From Amycolatopsis saalfeldensis (GTDB lineage: Bacteria; Actinomycetota; Actinomycetes; Mycobacteriales; Pseudonocardiaceae), in assembly GCF_900110575.1 (NCBI RefSeq), contig NZ_FOEF01000034.1, positions 1-58,832 of the forward strand: DNA of 58,832 nucleotides, in the 5' to 3' direction. The notes under the pieces are model-generated. The model was not told the origin of the DNA. It ran no database searches and saw only the letters and a list, made by a program, of their open reading frames with translations. Both the position numbers and the translations under genes were made by a program. Every line of letters begins with the position of its first letter. Position 1 is the stretch's first letter. Positions 39,153-46,387 of this stretch are shown here, piece by piece.

Positions 39153-39938
39153 CTACGCGGGGATGCCGACGTTGAGATCAGCGAATTCGCGAGCCAGCGC
39201 GGTGCACCGCGCGCAGTGATCCAGATGCGACTCGACTTTGTCCGACTCCTGGGAGTTCAGGTGCCCGCGAGTCCACTTGCCGAGGTTGTCGACGACGTCC
39301 TGGCACTGGGTGTCTCCGGCCGCTCGCTCGGCGTGGACCTGCAGAAACGCATCACGCAGTCCCCGTCGGGCTCGGTACAGAAGGGCTGAGACGTTCTCCG
39401 AGGTCAGGCTCATCAGCGGCGCGATCTCGGCTGGGGTGAGCTGCTTGATCTCACGCAGAAGCAGCACGGTGCGCCAGCGATCGGGGAGAAGTGCGAAAGC
39501 CTTGGCCGCCAGGCGCTCCTCGAGGTTGGCGAGTTCAGTGTCGCGGAAGTGCACGACCAGCTCGTCGCGGTAGCCCAATCGGTCGCTGAAGTCGCCGATC
39601 GGCTCGACCTTCTTGTGCTTGCGGGCGTGGTCGTAGGCGCAGTGCCGCAGCGTGGTCAGCAAGTAGGAGCGGAACGCGGAGTCAGGCCCTTTGCCGTCGC
39701 GCAAGAGGTCGAGAATCTTCTCGAATGCTTCCTGGACCAGGTCCTCGGCGACGGCGTGTGAGCCGGACAGCCGGCGGGCGAGGAAGCTCGCGGCGGTCTC
39801 GTGACGAGCGTAGAGCTCGCCGAATGCCTCGATCTTGCCGCGGCGGACCGCAGCGATCAGATCTGCGTCGCCGCGGGCCTTGTCCAGCTGCAGCGGCTTG
39901 CCGAAGACGACCTTCGCGGTCGCGGCGGTGTCGGGCAT
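39153..39938 (-). CDS. ECF sigma factor with C-terminal zinc-finger (zf-HC2-like) domain
   Basis: The 261-residue protein has sigma region 2 (residues about 25-95: IEAFGELYARHE, EDLVQEAFEKILDLL) and region 4 (about 140-195: LLPDRWRTVLLLREIKQLTPAEIA, SALLYRARRGLRDAF). The C-terminal 50 residues carry Cys212, His238, Cys242 and Cys245, the zinc ligands of a zf-HC2/anti-sigma-like finger (HLDHCARC). It could sense redox or self-inhibit. ATG 39938 (GGGGAGG nine bases upstream) is chosen over GTG 39977. Four CAGTAACG-type sites lie upstream at 40014-40093. Confidence 0.85.
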   Translation of the reverse strand: MPDTAATAKVVFGKPLQLDKARGDADLIAAVRRGKIEAFGELYARHETAASFLARRLSGSHAVAEDLVQEAFEKILDLLRDGKGPDSAFRSYLLTTLRHCAYDHARKHKKVEPIGDFSDRLGYRDELVVHFRDTELANLEERLAAKAFALLPDRWRTVLLLREIKQLTPAEIAPLMSLTSENVSALLYRARRGLRDAFLQVHAERAAGDTQCQDVVDNLGKWTRGHLNSQESDKVESHLDHCARCTALAREFADLNVGIPA

Positions 39939-40013
39939 TGGTCGCGCCTCCCCGTCCTGTGAGCCAGTACCGGTCACCAGCCGTCGTCGGGTGGTTCACC
40001 CGATCACCATCGC

Positions 40014-40093
40014 CAGTAACGCCCCTACAGTAACGTTACTGCGTGGGGTTTTGCCTAGACCTTCGCTCACCTCGTCATCCATTTGCAGTAACG
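40014..40093. promoter_or_regulatory. CAGTAACG operator cluster upstream of the sigma factor
   Basis: CAGTAACG occurs at 40014-40021, 40028-40035 and 40086-40093. The second extends into a 14-base perfect palindrome, CAGTAACGTTACTG (40028-40041). The cluster lies 76-155 bases upstream of the sigma factor start, and about 100 bases after the stop of the last gene of the conjugation operon. Confidence 0.7.
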
Positions 40094-40196
40094 CGGGTGC
40101 CGGGGAGCGGGACCGCGCGCCTGACCGTCACGGTCGCGTCGACGCATGCCCCGGGGAGGCGCCGGGGATGCCCGGCCACGTAGGCCAGGGCAATGA

Positions 40197-40391
40197 TCAC
40201 CATGTCGTCCCGTCGGCCGCCCGGTGATCACGTCCAGGTAGATGACCGGCCGGCTCCGCGCAGACCCAGCCGTCATGCTCGGAATCCGGAGGAGTCGGGC
40301 CGTACCGGTCCCCGCACAGCGCGAGCGCGCTCCACGGGACCGCCTGGCCCGCGCAGTCGGTGTCGGGTGCGAGTGCTGATGGCGATGTCAC
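40197..40391 (-). CDS. Small Cys-containing protein, last gene of the conjugation operon
   Basis: The 64-residue product starts at GTG 40391, overlapping the TGA of the upstream gene (GTGA). It has several Cys and His residues, with the typical end WVCAEPAGHLPGRDHRAADG, which resembles short actinobacterial plasmid proteins of unknown role (VCxxPAGHxGxH). Zinc binding is possible. Confidence 0.6.
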   Translation of the reverse strand: MTSPSALAPDTDCAGQAVPWSALALCGDRYGPTPPDSEHDGWVCAEPAGHLPGRDHRAADGTTW

Positions 40392-41170
40392 GCTGTTCTC
40401 CCCGCTGGGCTGTCGGTCTTGATGGGCCAGGGCATGTCCTTGGTGCGCACCTCGGGCCGCTTGGCGATGTCGTCATCGACGAACTGCTCGAAATCCGGAT
40501 CCGTGAGGTCCTGTCGCGCAGAGGGCTCGACGTGCTGGCGGTTTTCCTTGCATTCACGCCAGTTCGCGTGAGCGGCCAGGCGGGTGATGGCCGGCCACAG
40601 CCAGCGGTCGCGCCACGCGATCATCGCCGTCGTGGGCCGCGAGGTTCCGCAGTAGGCCTCGCGCCACGCGGCGTACACGTCGGAGAGCTCGTCGACCGCC
40701 ACGGTGTGCCGGTACCAGCACGGCGGAATGCTGACCGCGCTGGTGAGCGGGTAACGGCCGATGAACCAGTCGACAAACCAGCGGGTCTCGCCCCACAGTG
40801 CACGCGCTTCGTCCTGAGTCAGCCAGCCCCAAGCCCAGCGGGAAGGCTTGGCCTGATTGACTTTCTCGATCAGCCCTTCTTCGAACGCGGCGAACGTCGT
40901 CGTCAGTTGTTCGAGGACATCGGACTGCTCGGTGACGGTGCCATCCAACGCACTGACGGTCGCGTCGAGCTTGCCGAGCTGGCGCTCGTGCTGCTCGCTG
41001 GTGGACGCGAGCTCGGTGACCACCTCGGGAAGAAGCTCCGGAGCCAGCAGCGGCAACGGCTCCTCGTCCTCGGGGTCGTTCTCGGTACTCGGATTCTGCT
41101 CGGTGCCGCCGGGGTCTGCAGAGCCATCCACGTCGTCGTTTTCGGAGTCGTGTCGGGGATCCTTACTCAT
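40388..41170 (-). CDS. DUF4913 domain protein
   Basis: The 260-residue protein has a disordered acidic start (residues 1-60), a coiled-coil (residues about 60-115: ASTSEQHERQLGKLDATVSA), and then the DUF4913 domain: TRWFVDWFIGRYP, PPCWYRHTVAVDELSDVYAAWREAY and WRDRWLWPAITRLA with NWRECKE. This domain is common on actinobacterial plasmids and near transfer genes, function unknown. The ATG overlaps the end of the VirD4-like gene, so it is coupled to the transfer machine. Confidence 0.8.
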   Translation of the reverse strand: MSKDPRHDSENDDVDGSADPGGTEQNPSTENDPEDEEPLPLLAPELLPEVVTELASTSEQHERQLGKLDATVSALDGTVTEQSDVLEQLTTTFAAFEEGLIEKVNQAKPSRWAWGWLTQDEARALWGETRWFVDWFIGRYPLTSAVSIPPCWYRHTVAVDELSDVYAAWREAYCGTSRPTTAMIAWRDRWLWPAITRLAAHANWRECKENRQHVEPSARQDLTDPDFEQFVDDDIAKRPEVRTKDMPWPIKTDSPAGRTA

Positions 41171-43064
41171 CGCCGGGCTCCTCGTCCTCGTCGGGCTCGA
41201 CGGGCAGCACCCCACCGGAAGCGGCGACCAGCTGCCGCGTCCTGGTCCTGCTGCGTTGCACACGCTCGGCCAGATCCGGGGTTTCCCACCAGCCAGGCAA
41301 GTCGACAATCGTGGCGGCCATGTTGCGGTAGAACAACAGCGCCTGACCATCGACCAGCTCACGGATCTCGTTGACCGGCAAGGCACTCTGGTAGCGCTGC
41401 GACACCGACACCTGGCTGCGATCCGGCCCGGTCGACACGCTGGTCTGATCGATCGCGCGTTCTTGCAAGAGCCGTGACATCGACTCGAGGTCACGGTAGT
41501 TCGACAAGCCGCCTAGGATCAGCTTTGCTGAGGCATTATCCCAAATTTCGATGGCCTGTTCCGGTCCCCATCGTTGCCGAAGCTGAGCGAACGACTGCAC
41601 GAAGACATACAGCTCGATTCCTCTGCCTCCACTGTCGGCAAGTCGTGCAGCCAAGTCTTCGACAGGGGTGACGTTCGCGGCCTCATCCATGACAATCCTA
41701 AGTGGAGGGTCGAGCCGCAGGTCTCCGTCAGCGAAATTTTCCGATGCCATCTGTTCCTTGGTCGGGAACTGGCTGAGGACTTCGGCCCGGTGCAAGATTT
41801 CAGCCATCAAGCAGTTCACGATGGGCGCGGCACTGTTTTTCCGCCCGCGACTGACGAGGTATATCGTGTCTCGCCCGGAACGGATGAAAGCATCGATGTC
41901 CAGCTCGGCCTCCCCGGGGCGAGGAGTGCATGCGTCCCGGGTTTTCGGTGAGGCCAATGGTCGCAGCAGCAGTGCCAGCGTGGAGTAGATCGCCCCGGCA
42001 CCGCTCGAGTCATTGCTGCTGGACGCACTGTCGATGATGCCACGCAGTTCCGCGGCTACGCCGAAGGCCGCGTCCGGGTAAGTGTCAAGGATTTGCTCCG
42101 GACGGCGTGACTTCGTGGTCGTCCACAACCGCAACTCGTCCACACCTAAGCTGGCTAGCGCCGCTGCGTGCAGCAGCGCTGCCATCACGCCTTCGGCGCT
42201 GCCGCCGAAATATCCGCCACCTTTTGTGTCGTTCATCGGCCGCGCCGAGCAGATCGCCACGGCTCGCCGAAGCGCCGTGTCGTAGTCCTCGCACCCCGAA
42301 ATCGGAGACCACCGCAACTTGTTTGGCCATGGCGTCCGGCCCTCCGGGTCGAACACCATGACCAGACCCATCATCTGACGTTCCATGATGGTCAGCTCGA
42401 GTAGGTCGAACCTGGTAGACGTCGCGGCGACCGATCCTGCGGCCAGCATGATGTCGCCCACCGCCTGGCGGCCGGTCTTACCCATCCGGACCGGCGCGAC
42501 GACGAGCTTGCTGTCCTCGTGACTGATGAACAGCGGATTGCGAGTGCCGCGCTGCACTGCGAATCGAGCACCCGCCTGATCAGGGTCGATCTTGCTGTCC
42601 TGGGCCAACGAAGGCCGTAGGCGCACCGCGCCTTTTGCAATCGCCTTTTGCCCCAGCCGTTGGTCCACTATGGACTTCTGTGCCAGCCCGGATCGTTTCT
42701 CCGCACGGCGCCGCCGCACCGCGCGCCGCCATATCGAGAACCAGGCCCAGGCGGCAGCTTCGCCCAGCGCCACCAGGCCGACCATGATGTAGGTCAATGC
42801 CGTTGCGCCCGGACGCGGATCCGCAGACCACGCCGATGCAGGATCTCTCGGTGTCGCGATCCAGCCCCCGACAATCCGGGGCAGTTCCCGCGGCGGTGGC
42901 CACGCCCACCCCGTGCCGCCGAGAAGCCCGGACAACGCCGCGCCGAGCATCGCGGCCAGCACGGTGCTGAGGAGCAGCGCCAGCAGCAAGGGGTAGAACA
43001 CGCCGATCACTGGTCGGGGCGAGGGCTGCGGCCCCGCCTGTTGTTGCTGATCAGGCTGCGTCAC
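41163..43064 (-). CDS. Type IV coupling protein (VirD4/TraG-like)
   Basis: The 633-residue protein has two to three membrane helices near the N-terminus (residues 17-55 and about 90-112), then a RecA-like ATPase with VVAPVRMGKTGRQA (Walker A) and RIVMDEAANV (Walker B). It links the relaxase-DNA complex to the secretion channel in the cell membrane. The Walker A lacks the usual Ser after Lys-Thr but is otherwise typical of actinobacterial members. The C-terminal tail is acidic. It overlaps the VirB4 gene upstream and the DUF4913 gene downstream. Confidence 0.9.
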   Translation of the reverse strand: MTQPDQQQQAGPQPSPRPVIGVFYPLLLALLLSTVLAAMLGAALSGLLGGTGWAWPPPRELPRIVGGWIATPRDPASAWSADPRPGATALTYIMVGLVALGEAAAWAWFSIWRRAVRRRRAEKRSGLAQKSIVDQRLGQKAIAKGAVRLRPSLAQDSKIDPDQAGARFAVQRGTRNPLFISHEDSKLVVAPVRMGKTGRQAVGDIMLAAGSVAATSTRFDLLELTIMERQMMGLVMVFDPEGRTPWPNKLRWSPISGCEDYDTALRRAVAICSARPMNDTKGGGYFGGSAEGVMAALLHAAALASLGVDELRLWTTTKSRRPEQILDTYPDAAFGVAAELRGIIDSASSSNDSSGAGAIYSTLALLLRPLASPKTRDACTPRPGEAELDIDAFIRSGRDTIYLVSRGRKNSAAPIVNCLMAEILHRAEVLSQFPTKEQMASENFADGDLRLDPPLRIVMDEAANVTPVEDLAARLADSGGRGIELYVFVQSFAQLRQRWGPEQAIEIWDNASAKLILGGLSNYRDLESMSRLLQERAIDQTSVSTGPDRSQVSVSQRYQSALPVNEIRELVDGQALLFYRNMAATIVDLPGWWETPDLAERVQRSRTRTRQLVAASGGVLPVEPDEDEEPGDE

Positions 43065-44532
43065 GAAGACTCATCCCCGTCAGCGCGGTGTCGGTGTCGG
43101 TGAGCGCGATCTCCCGTGGGCTTCGTTCATGCCGAAGCAGGATCGGGTCGCGGCTGCCCACTTTGAGCAGGCACGTGCCTTGCTCCAGCGCCATGATCGT
43201 TTCTTCTGTTCCGGCCGGGAGGTTGTACAGCTCTACGCAGGCCAGGGCGTCATCAAGGCTTCCCTGGCCGTAGATGAAGATCGTCTCGGCTTCCTGTAGC
43301 AAACTTCGCGCCGGCGAATCCACCGGCAGGTCGGAGATGTGGTGGAACCCGGCGATCGTGGCCAGCCCAAGACCTCGGGACAACTTCGTGTTCCGGCGGA
43401 AGATCGCCCCGACGCTGCCTTCGGCGACGTGCCAGCCTTCCTCGATCACGTTGACCGTCTGCTGGTGCAGCTCCGAGCGGGCGGCCAACATATTGGCCTG
43501 CCATGTGTTGATCAACGTCATGACCACGCGCAGCGCGGGCCCGTCCAGCGGAAGACCCGAGATATCGAAGTGCGTGAAACCGCTGTCGTGGTCGAGGTGG
43601 ACTTCAGGGCTGGTCTCGGCATCCACGAGGCCGGCCAGGTCCTCTTCAATCATCCGCTCCAGCGCGAACGCCGGATCGAGTCCCCAGTCCTGTAGTTCAC
43701 GAACTCGGCGGTGGAGCGCTTCGGCATCGACGGCGGACGGGTTGAGCAGGTGGTGGACGATGTCACCGATCACCGGCACCCGACCACGCTCTCGGGCACC
43801 ACGGGTCGCCGCAACCAGCGCCAGCCGCAGTGCCTTGCCTTCCCGCTCAGACACCGGCCGCCCGAGGGCTTCGGTCAGCACCGCGCGTAGCAACATCATC
43901 TGCCCGGTCGGTCGGGACAGCCCCGACCCGGCATCCTCGTCCGCAGCGTCGGGCTGGTCACTGCCCAGCGCGATCACCGGGTCCAGCAGGTTGAGCCTGC
44001 TGCCCTTGCCGTCGGTGGTGAACCGGATCGATGGCGAGCCGAGGAACCGCGCCAGCGCGGTGTACTCGCCGACCCCGCCCTGCAGCTTCTTATCGAGCAC
44101 CACGACGCGCCGGTCGTCTAGCAACAGCTGCCGTGTGCACGCCCACGTCTTGAGCAACGAGGACTTGCCCTTGCCGACGTCGCCGATGACCGCGGCGTTG
44201 ACCGAACTGATGGCTTTGTCTTCGTACGCGACGAACGGGTCGTGGGTCACCAGCTGGCCGGACAGCAGATCCGTGCCGACGATCAGGCCCCGATAGCTGG
44301 TCGGGGGAGAGGACAACGCCAGGTTGAGGGCTTCAGCCTGCCGTGTCGTGCTGTGCATCGGGTCTACCCGCGGCTCGTACCAGCCCCACCGGTCCAGCCA
44401 CCGTCGCCGACGCGGCGCGGGCAGGAACTCTAGGTCGCGAGGTGGCGGTGCGAGTTCCGGTGGTCGCCAGCCGACCGGCGGCGGCGTTCGTCGAACCGTC
44501 GGACGGGAAGCCGGAGACTGTGTCGTCATCAC
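43051..44532 (-). CDS. VirB4-like conjugative ATPase
   Basis: The 493-residue protein has Walker A AVIGDVGKGKSSLLKTW (residues about 115-131) and a NVIEEGWHV Walker B near residue 365, followed by HHISDLP and an IYGQGS segment as in VirB4/TraC enzymes. It is the C-terminal-type ATPase that powers pilus or channel assembly. GTG 44532 overlaps the WhiB stop (GTGA). It lacks the N-terminal VirB4 domain; the upstream SCO6880 protein probably supplies it, as usual in actinobacterial T4SS. Confidence 0.9.
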   Translation of the reverse strand: MMTTQSPASRPTVRRTPPPVGWRPPELAPPPRDLEFLPAPRRRRWLDRWGWYEPRVDPMHSTTRQAEALNLALSSPPTSYRGLIVGTDLLSGQLVTHDPFVAYEDKAISSVNAAVIGDVGKGKSSLLKTWACTRQLLLDDRRVVVLDKKLQGGVGEYTALARFLGSPSIRFTTDGKGSRLNLLDPVIALGSDQPDAADEDAGSGLSRPTGQMMLLRAVLTEALGRPVSEREGKALRLALVAATRGARERGRVPVIGDIVHHLLNPSAVDAEALHRRVRELQDWGLDPAFALERMIEEDLAGLVDAETSPEVHLDHDSGFTHFDISGLPLDGPALRVVMTLINTWQANMLAARSELHQQTVNVIEEGWHVAEGSVGAIFRRNTKLSRGLGLATIAGFHHISDLPVDSPARSLLQEAETIFIYGQGSLDDALACVELYNLPAGTEETIMALEQGTCLLKVGSRDPILLRHERSPREIALTDTDTALTGMSLRDAA

Positions 44533-44888
44533 GCTGCCCCCTTCCGCGATAGTGCCTGTTCACGCCACATGCGTTGCAGAATCTGGTAATCCGGCTGGGC
44601 TACCCCGCCCCAGCTGCCGTAGGTTTCGCCCCGCAGCAACGCTCCCGCTAGGCACTCACGGCGCACGGGACAGCTGTGGCAGAGCGCGGCGACCCGATCT
44701 CGCTCGTTCTGCAGCGCTTGGCCGAAGAAACGAGCGCCATCGGCCGGGAAGAACTCCTGGATGTCCATCTCGCGACACGCGCGGTTTGGAGAGTTCTCGA
44801 CCTCGAGTTGCAACCACCGCCAGTCGGCGCCGGCGTACTCAGCTACCGAGGTGAGCAGGTCGTGGTGCAGTGCCGTCGGGCCCCTCAT
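44529..44888 (-). CDS. WhiB-family iron-sulfur regulator
   Basis: The 119-residue protein has the four WhiB cysteines: Cys38 (NRACRE), Cys70, Cys73 and Cys79 (LCHSCPVRREC), and the GSWGGV turn (usually GVWGG). It binds a 4Fe-4S cluster and regulates transcription with the principal sigma factor or senses redox and NO. It overlaps both neighbours by ATGA and GTGA, so it is produced in step with the SCO6880 protein and VirB4. A WhiB gene inside a transfer operon is uncommon and suggests feedback control of conjugation. Confidence 0.92.
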   Translation of the reverse strand: MRGPTALHHDLLTSVAEYAGADWRWLQLEVENSPNRACREMDIQEFFPADGARFFGQALQNERDRVAALCHSCPVRRECLAGALLRGETYGSWGGVAQPDYQILQRMWREQALSRKGAA

Positions 44889-46387
44889 CGCCCCACCGCC
44901 ATTCCCCGCGCGAGCGGGTAGGTCGACAGCACAGCGACGTCGTGCTGGGTGTCCTGCCAGTCCAGATCGGTCAGCGCGGACTGAGCGGCCTCGTTCGCCA
45001 CACGCATGCAGGCACGTCGCAGCTCGCCGGGGTCCGACGCTGTCACCGAAATCGCCATCGACCAGTCCACTCCCTGGTGGCCCGATCCGGGCGCCAGGTC
45101 GTACAGCCGACGTGCCGACGCGGACAACATGACCGCGTCAGTGCCGTCATCGATCTTGTTCTTCTGCTCGGAGCCTTGCATCGACGCACCGTCCTGGGCG
45201 ACGTCGACGACCGCGCGGGCCCGTGCGACCTTGTCCGGGATGAACTCCATCCTGACGCTCAGGGTCCTGATCACCGACGGGTTGACCGTGGTCAACAGCG
45301 GGGACAGCCACCGCGGTCCCAGCTGCGCCGGCGCGATGCCCTCGCGCGGCAAGAAGGCCGTACGGGTGTGCCAGAAGTCGTTGACCACCAACCGGTCCAG
45401 TTCAGTGGCGTAGGACTGCCAGCAGTCCTGCCACCGCATACCTTCATGCTGATCGATTGGCCACCTCGGATCCTGCAGCGACCGCAAGACCGCGCAGGTG
45501 CGCTGCTCACCGAGCACCTGCGGCCGGCTCAGCTCCGCGCGAGAGGCCAGGTCCGCCATCCGTGCAAGCTCCTCGCGCACAAGTCCCGCCCAGCCACTGA
45601 CGCCGTTGCCATGCGACTGAGACTCCTCATAGAACTCCGGCGTCAACGGGATCCGCGCGATCAGGAAGTTCCGGTGCTGCTCGGCCGACACGGCCGTAAG
45701 GTCAATCAGGTCCTCATATGAGGCGATGACCTCATCCAGCCCTGGACGCCGAGACACTCGCTGGGACACGAAGGTCCGGTGCGGCACCGGGTCGTGAGGC
45801 ACGATCCGGTTGATCTGCTGGAGCCCACGGATGAACGACCCTGCCTTGCCCAGCTGTGCCAGCAACACGCCGTACCGGATGGAGACCGAGTCGTAGGCTC
45901 GATCAGTCCGCAGGCCGGAGGCCTGTCCCTGGACCTCCATCACTGCCGATAGGTACGCGCGTTCGCCCGGATTGTGGTGGTGCAGCAGGAACATCTGCTC
46001 GTGCTCGGTGCCGGCGAGATCCAGTGGCTCCACTCTGCCCAGCGGGACCGGGAGTTCCCACAGCGGACCGGCAACCTGGTCCGGATCCTGATCGCGCACC
46101 GACGCCGGCGCGTCGAACACCGTGTGCCCTCGCCGCCGACGAGCTCGCCACCGCAACGCCCACAGCCAGTTCTCCACTATCGAACGGCGCCTCGACCAGG
46201 GATTGACCAGACCGTACATCGTGAACAACAGCACGAACCCGCCGACCGCGCCGGTCATCCCGCCTACCCCGAGGAACAGGATGAACGAGCCGATGACCGT
46301 GAAACCCAGTAACACATAAGCCGGACGGGACAGCGACCCGAACAGGCCGCGACGGCTGACCTCGCCGCCGAGCACGGAGATCCTCAT
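44885..46387 (-). CDS. SCO6880 family T4SS protein
   Basis: The 500-residue protein starts with two membrane helices (about residues 20-60: VLLGFTVIGSFILFLGV, GGFVLLFTMYGLV) and then a large cytoplasmic domain. It resembles the SCO6880 family of actinobacterial conjugative elements, which combine a PrgI/VirB3-like membrane part with the N-terminal domain of VirB4. It would form the inner-membrane platform with VirB4 at 43051. It starts with ATGA overlap to the VirB6-like gene. No Walker motifs are visible, consistent with the family. Confidence 0.85.
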   Translation of the reverse strand: MRISVLGGEVSRRGLFGSLSRPAYVLLGFTVIGSFILFLGVGGMTGAVGGFVLLFTMYGLVNPWSRRRSIVENWLWALRWRARRRRGHTVFDAPASVRDQDPDQVAGPLWELPVPLGRVEPLDLAGTEHEQMFLLHHHNPGERAYLSAVMEVQGQASGLRTDRAYDSVSIRYGVLLAQLGKAGSFIRGLQQINRIVPHDPVPHRTFVSQRVSRRPGLDEVIASYEDLIDLTAVSAEQHRNFLIARIPLTPEFYEESQSHGNGVSGWAGLVREELARMADLASRAELSRPQVLGEQRTCAVLRSLQDPRWPIDQHEGMRWQDCWQSYATELDRLVVNDFWHTRTAFLPREGIAPAQLGPRWLSPLLTTVNPSVIRTLSVRMEFIPDKVARARAVVDVAQDGASMQGSEQKNKIDDGTDAVMLSASARRLYDLAPGSGHQGVDWSMAISVTASDPGELRRACMRVANEAAQSALTDLDWQDTQHDVAVLSTYPLARGMAVGR

